DNA of 56,942 nucleotides from NCBI GenBank assembly GCA_020283715.1, contig JAIQCW010000076.1, positions 1-56,942 on the forward strand, read 5' to 3'. The notes beneath the pieces are model-generated. The model searched no databases. It saw only the letters and a list, made by a program, of their open reading frames with translations, and was not told the DNA's origin. Positions 47,586 to 56,942 of the stretch are shown piece after piece. The DNA is from Cytauxzoon felis. Its lineage: Eukaryota; Apicomplexa; Aconoidasida; Piroplasmida; Theileriidae. A program made the translations under genes and the position numbers. Position 1 is the first letter of the stretch. Every line of letters starts with the position of its first letter.

Positions 47586-48341
47586 TCAATACTGTAATGA
47601 CTGTTTAATACCTCGTGTCTCACATTCGTAATTATCATAAGATGGTTTGCCACATCTATATTGTTTCCTTTCAACAATCCCATTATTGTAATACGATACA
47701 ATCGTTATATCCAAAATGTCATTCGTATTTTGCTTCACTTCCACAGTCCTTTTAATCAAATTTTCCGGAACGTCACATAAAATCACATCACCATATATTA
47801 CATTACCGATAAGTATATTTCCGCTAGAAATCCGCGTATAAAAGTATAACTTACCCATATGTTTATATAACAAAATGTTAGAATTTCTACTCCCCATCAG
47901 TGGATATATATTTAAATCCTCAAATCTATACTTCACTTCTTTATATAGTTGTTCCATGTAATTCCATTCGAGTACAACCGTTTCACGTTCAACATCACCG
48001 TTTAAACGGTCCTTATATCTGCTATTGATTATAGCCCTAGTATTGTAGGATATTAATATAAATACTTCTCTATACACTAATGTTGGACTATCATGTACAA
48101 TCTCTACATCAGCATCCATTACAGTACCAATTCTATGAGTATCTGAGTAGTACTTTTTAATGGTATATGTAGTATATGAATGAAATAGTACAGTGTTTGC
48201 ATTATCAATAGATATATACTTAATATTTGTGTTGTTAATATCCAAAGTAACCGGGATAATATCACACAAATCATGGATAAGTGAGTATCCTCCACTAATA
48301 ACTAATGCTGAAAACATATAAAGTACACATGTATTCGCCAT
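47586..48341 (-). CDS. putative EMA/MPSP-like merozoite surface antigen
   Basis: Single exon, 251 residues. The start MANTCVLYMFSALVISGGYS is a signal peptide. The next part (IPVTLDINNTNIKYISIDNA, then TVLFHSYTTYTIKKYY) fits the VTLDI...f.f......GY.fKKV pattern of the piroplasm merozoite-piroplasm surface antigen family (EMA proteins in T. equi). A beta-rich body follows with YGDVILCDVPENLIKRTVEV. The last residues (KQSLQY) are not strongly hydrophobic, so a GPI-anchor signal is doubtful and this member may be secreted. It contains no dispersed element. Assignment is moderate and rests on the pattern, not on a search. Confidence 0.5.
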   Translation of the reverse strand: MANTCVLYMFSALVISGGYSLIHDLCDIIPVTLDINNTNIKYISIDNANTVLFHSYTTYTIKKYYSDTHRIGTVMDADVEIVHDSPTLVYREVFILISYNTRAIINSRYKDRLNGDVERETVVLEWNYMEQLYKEVKYRFEDLNIYPLMGSRNSNILLYKHMGKLYFYTRISSGNILIGNVIYGDVILCDVPENLIKRTVEVKQNTNDILDITIVSYYNNGIVERKQYRCGKPSYDNYECETRGIKQSLQY

Positions 48342-48397
48342 AATTTGGAATTCTAATGGCTGATCCCATGATTATGTCTTTAATTGTATATTAATGG

Positions 48398-48760
48398 CTA
48401 TCTACAATTTAGAGATCTTACAGAGAATTCGTATAGATTAAAAGTGATACATAAATATTCTTCTAACCAAAAAATCATTGCAATAAATGATTTTCTCTCC
48501 TTCATATCCGAATTCAGAAAATTGTGCATGAATTGGCAAAAACTAGATATGTAATAGAGGCGTAACACCAAAGACAACAACGTACTTTTACTATCAGCCA
48601 CTCCCAGAGATCGTGGCGAAGGTAGAGCTGGTAAGAGTTGGACCTCAAGTGGAGAAGAGCTCTCTGCAAGAGGAACAGACGTGTATTGGACCTAAGGTGG
48701 TACATATTCTGCTGATTTCAGTGTTACGTGTATAGTATCTTAGATATTGCTAAATGAAGA
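48398..48760 (-). other. orphan exon-like segments
   Basis: Two minus-strand pieces look coding but belong to no resolved gene. One, near 48758-48725, reads DLHLAISKILYT before a GTAACA donor. The other, after an AG near 48545, reads FCQFMHNFLNSDMKERKSFI and on to WLEEYLCITFNLYEFS. A dispersed element (48596-48700) lies between them like an intron insert. They may be a small two-exon gene or the 3' end of the neighbour at 48821. Confidence 0.35.
48596..48700 (+). repeat. dispersed element, first-core half
   Basis: GCCACTCCCAGAGATCGTGG without the hairpin, GTTGGACCTCAAGTGG, GAGCTCTCTGCAAGAGG arm and ATTGGACCTAAGGTGG. Confidence 0.8.
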
Positions 48761-48820
48761 TCTCTAGACAAAATATAAGAAAATATTTATATATTCAACA
48801 AATTGTATGGTATTTATGGT

Positions 48821-49522
48821 CTATGTTAATATAGTTTTGGGTCTGGATATGTATTTCTTCTTCACGAGGCCTTCATTAACGAGTATTTCAGATCCTCTAA
48901 AAGTTTGAAATTTATCATCAAGTATTTGAAATACATCAAATTTAATTTTAACAAAAGATTCTTCATCATCTTCTGCTAAGTCTCCATCTTGAGAATTTGA
49001 TTTCTTCTTGGTTTTTTTCTTTTTACCAATGAATAGATTTTCAGTTTTTGCTATCAATTTTGCTGATTCCGCTAAATCCAAATCATTTTTGCTTGATAAA
49101 TTTTGGCTATTTAATTTAAATTTTGGTACCCATATTTTAGTTGTAGCCGTGGTAGTTGTTACGCCGTCAGCTTCTCGTCCAGCCGGTTCTTGTACATTCT
49201 CTTGTTGCACTTTTTTATGCCATACTTGATGCGATACTATCTGATCATTTGTAGTGTCTTCTTCAGCATTTTCATCACACGCTACTGTTTGTACAATCTT
49301 CATAAGCCCTGCGCCTATTGATGACGTCTGATAGTTACTATTTTGATCATCATCTGAAACCTTCCATTCATCATCATGTTCAGAATTCTCTTCCACGATA
49401 TCATCTGATCTATAATCTGATTTTTCATCTAAACTTGGTTCCTCAGTCTGTTGTAATAATGCCGATGCCTTAACAGCGTTTTTCTTACGCCTCTCCAAAA
49501 ATGATACCAAACTCTTACTCAT
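48821..49522 (-). CDS. unrecognised acidic/basic low-complexity protein
   Basis: I do not recognise this gene. 233 residues from ATG 49522 (MSKSLVSFLERRKKNAVKAS). An acidic middle (EENSEHDDEWKVSDDDQNSN) is followed by a basic KKKKTKKKSNS cluster and an FVKIKFDVFQILDDKFQTFR block, with no signal peptide. The basic cluster suggests nuclear localisation. The C-terminal end (KKKYISRPKTILT) may be the true end, or coding may continue by splicing to the pieces at 48398-48760. No dispersed element is inside. Confidence 0.55.
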   Translation of the reverse strand: MSKSLVSFLERRKKNAVKASALLQQTEEPSLDEKSDYRSDDIVEENSEHDDEWKVSDDDQNSNYQTSSIGAGLMKIVQTVACDENAEEDTTNDQIVSHQVWHKKVQQENVQEPAGREADGVTTTTATTKIWVPKFKLNSQNLSSKNDLDLAESAKLIAKTENLFIGKKKKTKKKSNSQDGDLAEDDEESFVKIKFDVFQILDDKFQTFRGSEILVNEGLVKKKYISRPKTILT

Positions 49523-50283
49523 AGTCTGTAATATATATAAATTTATTTTAAAAAAGTTACATAAACGAGAATTCGATAAAACTTTTGCTGGGTGATGATC
49601 TAAATCATTTCATAGGCGGTGGGTAACAAGGTGGGTTGATAAATTAGCAAATTTCATAATACTGGATACAATATTCCTTGTCCATATCACTCCATTTTTA
49701 TTTAATGATTTATTTCTCTTCAATTCACTATTTTTGTATCTCTATAAATAGTACATATCGAGATTACAACCCCTCATTCTCTTGCAAAGGGCCCTCCATC
49801 GTTCCACTTCCACCGTAGGTCTTGCAGACAGCTCTCCACTTGAAGTTACAACCTTGTCTTCCACTCGCCGTGGAGGCTCTTCCAATTATTCATCTCTAAA
49901 GAGTATGGCCACTCCCGGAGATCGTGGTGAAGGTAGTGATGGATCATCCATCATGGGAATGATGAAAGATGGTGCTAAGGATGTGTTGGATGTGACCTCA
50001 AGTGGAATGAAGAGTAGTACTGGACCTCGAGTGGAACCCGGAGCTGATCTACGGGAAGCGGAGGGGGAGATAAATAGAGAAGGCCACCACGGCGAGTGGA
50101 AGAGAGTAGGAGTGGACCTGTGTTGTAACGAATAGTGAGATGAGGTTAGTATATTGGATTTCAGGTGCATGACCTAGTTGGCAAAGTTGGATATAATTCA
50201 CGAATTACAACGTTTTATTCAAACATCCCTCGCTACTATGCTCTTGTTTGTATGTATACAAAATGTAATATGAGATTATAGAG
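49523..50283. other. intergenic region dominated by a long dispersed element
   Basis: About 760 bp upstream of the 48821-49522 gene and downstream of the PPR gene. Nearly half is an extended element copy (49760-50104). The plus-strand open frame across it (49782-50135) is the element's own frame, not a gene. Confidence 0.6.
49760..50104 (+). repeat. extended dispersed element, near-duplicate of PPR-gene copies
   Basis: The left part (CTCTCCACTTGAAGTTACAA to AGAGTATGGCCACTCCCGG) is nearly identical to the reverse of 55670-55790. The right part (GTAGTGATGGATCATCCATC to GAAGCGGAGGGGGAG) is nearly identical to the reverse of 52500-52670. It includes about 75 bp of sequence found only in these two places, so copying was recent. 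Confidence 0.85.
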
Positions 50284-53200
50284 TTATTTTCGTTTGATAT
50301 CATTGTACTTGTGAATTTTTATTCCGAATAATTCTAATCTTCGGGCGAGTGAATTATAGATGGAAGTAATGTGTGGATTGTGATTATGAGTGTGTACCTT
50401 ATGGAATAATTTTTCGATGATTTTAGTATTAATATTGGGTATATTGGGATCACCGTTTGTGTTTGTGAGTGAATAAACATCTGATATGATGTCAGCTGCT
50501 TCTATGAAAAGATTACCTTTAGAAGTGCCTTGTATAAGTGTTTCAAAAGTTTTGGCATCAGCTTTAATACCTGCATTTTTCATGCATTTATAAATATCTA
50601 GAATGATATGGTATTTACCATTAGTAATACATGCAGACATAAGACATGTATATACATGTGTATTGATAGTAAAACCATATTCTTTGGGTAAACGATCAGC
50701 AAGATCGAAAACTTTATCTAATTGTCCATTCCTACCATACATTTTAATTAAAATAGTTAATGTGAAATTTGATGGTGGGATATTATATTGTTGCATTTGT
50801 TCCCATAATTTTTCACATAACCATAATAAACCACTTTTAACACAACCTTCTAATAATGAATTATATAGTATAACATCGGGCATTATACCTCTTTCATACA
50901 TGATAGATAATAATTGAAATGATTTATCCATATTAGATTGTACACAATAACCTTTAATAATGGTTGAAAATGTAATTAAATCTGGTTCTATATTGTTATT
51001 TAACATGTTTTCTAATAATGATGCAGCACCATTCATATCACCTACTCTTGCACATGCATCAATTATTGAATTATATGTTACTGTATTTGGTAATACACCT
51101 TCTTCGTTCATCATATTAAATATATTTAATGCTTTGTCTAATTGTCTATTCTGACCAAAACCTTTAATTAATGTTGTATACATAATAGTATTTGGTTTTA
51201 CTTTACCACGTGATTTCATATCATAAAATAATTTCATTGCATCATCTACTCTATTATTGTTTACAAACGCATCAAACATACAACCATACATAATCTCATT
51301 TGGTTCTAAACCACGCTTATATATAAATTCATCCCATAATTTTTTACATTCATCTATCATACCACAGCATGATAATGATTTCACTATTATACCATATGTC
51401 TGTATCTGAGGTTGCATACCCCATATACGAAATTTATTTATCAATCTTAACAAACGCTTTGTATTCTTCAATTTTATACAACAATCTAATATCGATGAAA
51501 ATCCATTTTCATCAATCAATATCGATATTTTCTCACAAAATGATAAAAAATTCTCTAATTTGCTCCGAGATTCTATCCTACCACACATATATATAATCAA
51601 TGATGATATCTCCACATTCTGTATATTCCTACGTAACAACGGTTTTACATACTGTAATGCCACAACAAAATTATAAACCACCATAGACACACGCACTATA
51701 AAACTACACAAACGCTCATATACATTATAATCATCCGTCAATAACAACCCTACCGCAGTGTCCAATGAATCAACCGATGGAACACGGTGAATGAGATGTT
51801 GCCTATCTCCACCTGAGGTCCTTTCTTTCCACTCGCCGTGGAGGCCTTCTCTATTTACTTCCCCCTCCGCTTCACGTAGATCAGCTGCGGGTTCCACTTG
51901 AGGTCCAGTACTAACTCCGCTCAAATCCCTACCTTCTCCACTGCCACGATCTCCGGGAGTGACTACACTCTTTAGAGATGAATAATTAAAAGAGCTGTCT
52001 GCAAGACCTACGGTGGAAGCTATTGGGAAAGAAGTGGATTGGATATCGAGTGGAGTAGAGGTATTTGTAATTTTTGATGGAGGCTCATTAACTGGAGTTG
52101 TTCGTGTAATTGACGAAATTCCATCCTTAGACTCTGAATTATAATCATGTATGGTATCCCATAATTTATTAGATTGTTTAAATAAATCTAAATTATTATT
52201 AGAGGCACCATAGGGATTATAATCGTCATTCATTGTATTGAAATAATCAAATGAACCCATAACGTCATTAGATGCACCATCAACCGATGATAATTTACTT
52301 AACGAATCCATTGATGACACTCTATCCAATGTACCATAACGATTATGATGCTGTCTACCCAAACGATCTTCCAATGAAGATCCACCACGCATAGAACCCC
52401 ATCTAATGGAATCATCTTGCAGGCATCTCTCCACCTGAGGTCCAGTCCTACTCATCTTTCCACTCGCCATTCCACCTGAGGTTGTCTTGCAGACATCTTC
52501 TCTATTTAGCTCCCCCTCCGCTTCCCGTAGATCAGCTCCGGGTTCCACTCGAGGTCCAGTACTACTCTTCATTCCACTTGAGGTCACATCCAACACATCC
52601 TTAGCACCATCTTTCATCATTCCCATGATGGATGATCCATCACTACCCTCTCCACGATCTCCGGGAGTGGCTATACTCTTTAGAGATGAATAATTAAAAG
52701 AGCTGTCTGCAAGACCAACCTCAGGTGGAAGACCAACGGTGGTTGTATAACCTTCGGTGGAGGCAACCTCAGGTGGAAGTGGAACGGTGGAGGTAGTTTG
52801 AAATGACTTATTGGTGGATAATGTCTCAGTGGCTTGACTGACTGGTTGGATTCGTGTAAGGAAGAGTTCGCAATTTTCATGTGGTTCATTTCCTTTTAGT
52901 AATCGATTGATGTTATTGAATTGTCCCTTGAGTGCGAGTGTCATGATAATTTTTTCGCATATGACATGATTGATATGATTATAAGTATGAACGAGATATT
53001 TCATGATATATTCGACGGTGATGAAATCTTCAATAATAAGTGACAATTCTACAAGAGGTGTAAAGAGATCATATAGTGATTTATTGGTTAATATTTTGCA
53101 TATGTGATCGATGTTATTGATAGTAAATTCATTATTGATAGTATGAATTAACTTATTGACACCGATACAAGTTAAGAATTCAAACCCTCCAAGGGTGAAG

Positions 53201-56200
53201 TTTTTATATTCTGGAGGTATAATAGATTTTAGTTGTTTTAAAGCAATAATGCATAACTTTGTGACAAGGCAACTGTTATCTTTTAATTTAGTTGAGATGA
53301 TTAATGAATTGATAAATGTATATGAATTAAGACATTTTAATTCAATTAATCTTGAGATAACGCTTGTATAATTATATGGAAATTCTATGCATATAAATTC
53401 CATAAATAATTTTATATTTAAATCGCTATCTAAGACGTCCAATATTAATATACTCGACTCTAATGATAATGATAATATAAAAATTATATAATATTTTATC
53501 TTCTGATTTAATTTATTAAATATATATAATGATTTTATTTTTTCAGCCAAATATATAGAATCAATTAATGATAAATTTAACCAATCCTTGAATGGTTTCA
53601 TTGTAATATAAGATGCCGTCATAGTTGATGATATATATGGTGATGGCAATAATGAATTATTTATTAAATTACCGTATCTAATATTGAATGGTGATGATGA
53701 AGAAAATATACATGTCGATGACGTAGTCGTCGACGATGGCACAGTATTATTAACTAAACCAGTATCCTTATCAGGTGATATATTCTTCATATAGTCATTT
53801 GTGTCATTATATGAGTATAGATCATTTAACATAATATTTTTCATCTCATCCCTATTCAATACATTCATACTAGACATACCACTTGAGGTTACAACCTTAT
53901 CTTCGTCTTGCAGAGAGCCTCCTCTATTTACTTCCCCCTCCGCTTCACGTAGATCAGCTGCGGGTAGACAGCCATAATCTTCGGGAGTGACGGGAAAATA
54001 ATTGGAATGATCCACAGAGAGTGGAAGAGTGGTAGAACCAACAGTGGAGGTGAGTGGAAATGAGGTGGATTGGGTTAGCGATAGACGCGCATTATCAATC
54101 CTTTTATTAAAATCCACATTTCCATCGGTAATTGTAGTAGATGAGTTGTTACTATTTGGAGCCGATCTCTGGTTAATTGATATTCCACTAAAAGGATTAC
54201 CTCCACTCCCGCCACAATCTCCTGGTAGACATACCGAGGATGATCTACGGGAATCCGAGGAGAGATAATTAAAAGAGCTGTCTGCAGGACCAACGGTAGA
54301 TGCGAGTGGAAGAGAGGTTGTATAACCTTCGGTGGAGGCAAATCTACTTACTTCCCCCTCATTAGTATTGACACATCCAGAAATTTTACCTGACATATTA
54401 TTATCAATCATTCCTTCAGTATTATAGCAATTATTCAAAGAATTGTATACAATCTCTTTCCAGTCATCGTCTACTGTATCAGTTACATGAGGATTAATAC
54501 TCGATATATCATTCATTGTTGATGAATGATATTTTATGTTCCCACCGCCCACATCAAAAGTGCTTTCACCATACTTATAACCTCTACTATAGGTCTTGCA
54601 GTCTTTTACGGGTAATGAGGTATTATATAACGATTTTTTATCAGACTCTTTATTAATAGTGTTGACGGATAACAAATTAAATGAATCAATAACATCTGAT
54701 GTTTTAATACTGTCATCTTGGCCACGATCTCCTGGTAGACATACCGAGGATGATCTACGGGAATCCGAGGAGAGATAATTAAAAGAGCTGTCTGCAGGAC
54801 CACCTACGATGGAGGCGAGTGGAAGAGTTGAAGGTAATGATTGAACCTCAGTGGAAGTGGTGCGTGAATTATCATAATATCTATTAAAGCTAAGTTCAAT
54901 GAATAGTGTTAATAACATGACGGCAATTGGTGTTTCTAATTGTCCTTTATTATCTTGTATAACTTTAATGAAGTTTGTAGCTACATTGATGTTATCTCGT
55001 TTAATAAGCTCGTGTAATCCATGTATGAATATTTTATATAAATTATCATTATATCCTTTACTATATGTTGATGTTATCATTGTGCGGCACAAGTCAATGT
55101 AATCTGCACATACTAAAGATAGCAATACTTGTGCTATAACATCAATGGATATTTTTATATTTTTATACCATGAGATTTGTATTAATTTAACGCACCAACA
55201 TACATGGCCCTTCATTAAACAAAAATTCAACATTGAATTGAAAATTGGTACAATTATATTTACACCATTAATATTATACTCTATTGAAAATAATGTAAAT
55301 AATTCATCTTGGACACCATAATCACCCATCAAATAACGTTCTAATAATGATTCTGCACGATCAACAAAATCCAAACTGCACATGTGATTATCTATTGGAG
55401 TTATAACATCTGTCATTGTATCTCCAACACTCATATTAACTAATTGTGTCAATGGACTCTCAGCTATCGATTGTAATACCCTACCATCGTCATAACCATT
55501 ATAGATCGCATCCCCAAAGCCCGGTATCTTATATACATCATATGATGATAAAGTATCCATAACGCCATTCATATTATTATATGTACCTCCCTTCATACCT
55601 GTCAGTGGATCATCTCTCCCACTAAATGAAGCTCCTCCACTCGAGGTCCTATCCTCAACACTGCCACGATCTCCGGGAGTGGCCATACTCTTTAGAGATG
55701 AATAATTAGAAGAGCCACCACGGCGAGTGGAAGACAAGGTTGTAACTTCAAGTGGAGAGCTATCTTTAAGACCAACGGTGGAAGCTATTGGGAAAGAAGT
55801 GGAAGATAATACATCACCTTCGATCGAGGTAATCTTTGATGGAGGCTCACTAACTGGAGTCGTTCGTGTTTTCGCTGATTGAGGAGTAGGTAAAGAAAAT
55901 TTTTTGGAATTGGATTTAACTGTTAAAGGAAGATAGTTAGGAGAGGAACTGCGGAGAGTGGAAGAAGGGTTGGATTGGACCTCGGTGGATGTACTCTTCG
56001 ATGGAGCAGTTGGTAGCGAAAATTCTTCAGAAGTAATATTGCTTCTCTGAGTATAGTAGTCAAAAGTGTCAATATTAGCGGTAAATCCATTATTATTGTT
56101 ATCAACAGATAATAAACCACCTTTATTGATATTAGAAATAATACCCGATAAACTGGAATTGTGGGGTAATTTACCCCCATCAGATTCCACGCTTGTTCCT

Positions 56201-56862
56201 CTATTCATTAGATCCATATCGTATGTATTTCCATTCATATTGCGTTTGGCTATATTTTTAACCTCAAATTCTGGCTCCTTAAAGTCAAATACGGGTATAT
56301 TTACGTTATCATTTATACATGTGTTATGGGGCAATTTTGTATTATGGTGCAAATTACCCCCATTTTCACAGACAACCTCACAATTGCCACGATCTCCGGG
56401 AGTGGCTTTACTCTTTAGAGATAGGTAATTGGAAGAGGCCTCCACGGCAGTGGAAGAAGAGTTGGATTGGACCTCAAGTGGAGTGGAGGTAACCTCGGAT
56501 GGAATATTCCGAGTAGAAGTATTATCATTAATTGTATGCATATTTGTTGTATTAGTGGAAATTGTATAATCACTGTTGTTATTATTATTTGAATGTGTAT
56601 TTTGATTCATATTATCATTGTTGTTGTTGTTGATACGGTTACATAAATTTGAATATGATGCAGATTTACCACGAAAAATAATTTTTAATCGATCGAATAT
56701 AATTGATTCTGTATTTGTAGCATTTTTATTTTCATTTAATTTTGGCGATGATAATAATGATCCATTAGCGGTACTATCATCATCACATAATGATACAATA
56801 GTTTTTTCAAACTCTTTTAATTTATATTCTTCATTATCATTCAAAAATGTTTTTACCACCAT
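50284..56862 (-). CDS. giant pentatricopeptide-repeat (PPR) protein
   Basis: Single exon of 2192 residues, start ATG 56862. The C-terminal 450 residues hold about ten tandem PPR motifs of about 35 residues (NEIMYGCMFDAFVNNNRVDD; NTIMYTTLIKGFGQNRQLDK; NTVTYNSIIDACARVGDMNG; DLITFSTIIKGYCVQSNMDK; DVILYNSLLEGCVKSGLLW). PPR proteins bind organellar RNA; an apicoplast or mitochondrial role is expected, but no clear targeting signal is visible at this N terminus. The middle has helical, more diverged repeat-like regions. The N-terminal 1700 residues are low-complexity Asn/Ser-rich and contain at least seven translated dispersed elements, which explain much of the length. Confidence 0.85.
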   Translation of the reverse strand: MVVKTFLNDNEEYKLKEFEKTIVSLCDDDSTANGSLLSSPKLNENKNATNTESIIFDRLKIIFRGKSASYSNLCNRINNNNNDNMNQNTHSNNNNNSDYTISTNTTNMHTINDNTSTRNIPSEVTSTPLEVQSNSSSTAVEASSNYLSLKSKATPGDRGNCEVVCENGGNLHHNTKLPHNTCINDNVNIPVFDFKEPEFEVKNIAKRNMNGNTYDMDLMNRGTSVESDGGKLPHNSSLSGIISNINKGGLLSVDNNNNGFTANIDTFDYYTQRSNITSEEFSLPTAPSKSTSTEVQSNPSSTLRSSSPNYLPLTVKSNSKKFSLPTPQSAKTRTTPVSEPPSKITSIEGDVLSSTSFPIASTVGLKDSSPLEVTTLSSTRRGGSSNYSSLKSMATPGDRGSVEDRTSSGGASFSGRDDPLTGMKGGTYNNMNGVMDTLSSYDVYKIPGFGDAIYNGYDDGRVLQSIAESPLTQLVNMSVGDTMTDVITPIDNHMCSLDFVDRAESLLERYLMGDYGVQDELFTLFSIEYNINGVNIIVPIFNSMLNFCLMKGHVCWCVKLIQISWYKNIKISIDVIAQVLLSLVCADYIDLCRTMITSTYSKGYNDNLYKIFIHGLHELIKRDNINVATNFIKVIQDNKGQLETPIAVMLLTLFIELSFNRYYDNSRTTSTEVQSLPSTLPLASIVGGPADSSFNYLSSDSRRSSSVCLPGDRGQDDSIKTSDVIDSFNLLSVNTINKESDKKSLYNTSLPVKDCKTYSRGYKYGESTFDVGGGNIKYHSSTMNDISSINPHVTDTVDDDWKEIVYNSLNNCYNTEGMIDNNMSGKISGCVNTNEGEVSRFASTEGYTTSLPLASTVGPADSSFNYLSSDSRRSSSVCLPGDCGGSGGNPFSGISINQRSAPNSNNSSTTITDGNVDFNKRIDNARLSLTQSTSFPLTSTVGSTTLPLSVDHSNYFPVTPEDYGCLPAADLREAEGEVNRGGSLQDEDKVVTSSGMSSMNVLNRDEMKNIMLNDLYSYNDTNDYMKNISPDKDTGLVNNTVPSSTTTSSTCIFSSSSPFNIRYGNLINNSLLPSPYISSTMTASYITMKPFKDWLNLSLIDSIYLAEKIKSLYIFNKLNQKIKYYIIFILSLSLESSILILDVLDSDLNIKLFMEFICIEFPYNYTSVISRLIELKCLNSYTFINSLIISTKLKDNSCLVTKLCIIALKQLKSIIPPEYKNFTLGGFEFLTCIGVNKLIHTINNEFTINNIDHICKILTNKSLYDLFTPLVELSLIIEDFITVEYIMKYLVHTYNHINHVICEKIIMTLALKGQFNNINRLLKGNEPHENCELFLTRIQPVSQATETLSTNKSFQTTSTVPLPPEVASTEGYTTTVGLPPEVGLADSSFNYSSLKSIATPGDRGEGSDGSSIMGMMKDGAKDVLDVTSSGMKSSTGPRVEPGADLREAEGELNREDVCKTTSGGMASGKMSRTGPQVERCLQDDSIRWGSMRGGSSLEDRLGRQHHNRYGTLDRVSSMDSLSKLSSVDGASNDVMGSFDYFNTMNDDYNPYGASNNNLDLFKQSNKLWDTIHDYNSESKDGISSITRTTPVNEPPSKITNTSTPLDIQSTSFPIASTVGLADSSFNYSSLKSVVTPGDRGSGEGRDLSGVSTGPQVEPAADLREAEGEVNREGLHGEWKERTSGGDRQHLIHRVPSVDSLDTAVGLLLTDDYNVYERLCSFIVRVSMVVYNFVVALQYVKPLLRRNIQNVEISSLIIYMCGRIESRSKLENFLSFCEKISILIDENGFSSILDCCIKLKNTKRLLRLINKFRIWGMQPQIQTYGIIVKSLSCCGMIDECKKLWDEFIYKRGLEPNEIMYGCMFDAFVNNNRVDDAMKLFYDMKSRGKVKPNTIMYTTLIKGFGQNRQLDKALNIFNMMNEEGVLPNTVTYNSIIDACARVGDMNGAASLLENMLNNNIEPDLITFSTIIKGYCVQSNMDKSFQLLSIMYERGIMPDVILYNSLLEGCVKSGLLWLCEKLWEQMQQYNIPPSNFTLTILIKMYGRNGQLDKVFDLADRLPKEYGFTINTHVYTCLMSACITNGKYHIILDIYKCMKNAGIKADAKTFETLIQGTSKGNLFIEAADIISDVYSLTNTNGDPNIPNINTKIIEKLFHKVHTHNHNPHITSIYNSLARRLELFGIKIHKYNDIKRK
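51808..52057 (-). repeat. dispersed element translated in the PPR gene
   Basis: In-frame STVGLADSSFNYSSLKSVVT, PGDRGSG.. and AADLREAEGEVNREGLHGEW. The upstream VNEPPSKI segment is shared with 55.8 kb. Confidence 0.9.
52414..52790 (-). repeat. extended dispersed element translated in the PPR gene
   Basis: In-frame STEGYTTTVGLPPEVGLADS, SSLKSIATPGDRGEGSDGSS and GADLREAEGELNREDVCKTT, followed by a further arm. Near-duplicate in part of 49.9-50.1 kb. Confidence 0.9.
53879..54065 (-). repeat. dispersed element translated in the PPR gene
   Basis: In-frame FPVTPEDYGCLPAADLREAE followed by GEVNRGGSLQDEDKVVTSSG. The first core is reduced. Confidence 0.85.
54199..54335 (-). repeat. variant dispersed element translated in the PPR gene
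   Basis: In-frame STVGPADSSFNYLSSDSRRS and SSVCLPGDCGG. The hairpin region is replaced by CTCGGATTCCCGTAGATCAT. Almost identical to 54718-54856. Confidence 0.9.
54718..54856 (-). repeat. variant dispersed element translated in the PPR gene
   Basis: In-frame GPADSSFNYLSSDSRRSSSV and CLPGDRGQ. Over about 85 bp the nucleotide sequence is essentially the same as at 54199-54335. Confidence 0.9.
55632..55800 (-). repeat. dispersed element translated in the PPR gene
   Basis: In-frame STRRGGSSNYSSLKSMATPG, then DRGSVEDRTSSGG. Near-duplicate of 49.8-49.9 kb. Confidence 0.9.
55921..55985 (-). repeat. degenerate dispersed element translated in the PPR gene
   Basis: In-frame STEVQSNPSSTLRSSSPNYL and PLTVKS. 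The first core has decayed, but the flanking arm and frame are kept. Confidence 0.65.
56388..56502 (-). repeat. dispersed element translated in the PPR gene
   Basis: In-frame STAVEASSNYLSLKSKATPG and DRGN, a consensus-like copy close to the protein N terminus. Confidence 0.9.
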
Positions 56863-56942
56863 AATGGGTCTTTTATTTTTATTTTTTTTTTTAAATTAAA
56901 ACTACCTTAATATACAATAAATAGTGAATTATATAATATATT

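Noticed and set aside
49782..50135. Plus-strand 117-residue open frame
   Set aside because: Entirely element sequence in its sense frame, without a gene context; treated as an intergenic element copy.

Overview
The window is nuclear DNA of a protozoan. It is AT-rich, split into many short GT..AG introns (down to 23 bases), tightly packed on both strands, and all recognisable genes are eukaryotic. Two features point to a piroplasmid apicomplexan, probably the Theileria equi/T. haneyi lineage: a secreted merozoite-antigen (EMA/MPSP)-like gene beside a signal-peptide protein with FAINT-like repeats (46.2-48.3 kb), and several copies of a multigene surface-type family whose peptide style I associate with T. 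equi. The species call is inference.

Layout: an unrecognised multi-exon gene (203-3679, +) meets a syntaxin-type Qa-SNARE (3668-5005, -) tail to tail with overlapping 3' ends. MUS81 (5546-10361, +) follows. Then come an unrecognised coiled-coil gene (-), RRP6 nuclear-exosome nuclease (11606-16065, -), SmE (16543-17018, -) and lysyl-tRNA synthetase (17092-19610, -). From 19.7 to 27.0 kb are a basic nuclear-type protein, three hypothetical proteins and a CID-like protein. RRP12 (27154-31857, -) diverges from the spliceosomal helicase PRP16 (32041-35590, +). PRP16 converges on XPF/ERCC4 (35603-40429, -). GPI-transamidase subunit GAA1 (41183-44475, +) and ribosome-biogenesis factor RPF1 (44499-45957, +) precede the two antigen-type genes. 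The window ends with an unrecognised acidic/basic protein (-) and a giant PPR protein (50284-56862, -).

The outstanding feature is a dispersed, GC-richer repeat family, roughly 50 copies or fragments of about 50-350 bp, in intergenic DNA, introns and coding sequence. It is modular: flanking arms (CCACTTGAGG.., CTTGCAGACAGC.., CCACTCGCCGTGG..), a core reading YLSLKSKATPGDRG in its sense frame, and a second core reading ADLREAEGEVNR. In introns and between genes it lies in both orientations. Every copy I could place inside an exon (about 20 copies in seven or eight genes, on both genomic strands) is read in the same orientation and the same frame, although its opposite strand is also largely open. 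The element therefore behaves as a protein-tolerated insertion sequence, formally like the Rickettsia palindromic elements, here in a eukaryote. Its small inverted repeats occur as alternative stems with paired substitutions, which suggests that a folded nucleic-acid structure matters.

A second pattern is that copies of the antigen-type family lie inside introns of housekeeping genes (MUS81, RRP6, XPF and the first gene). At least two are bracketed by half-elements of the repeat in inverted orientation, as if the repeat were linked to the spread of antigen-family sequence.
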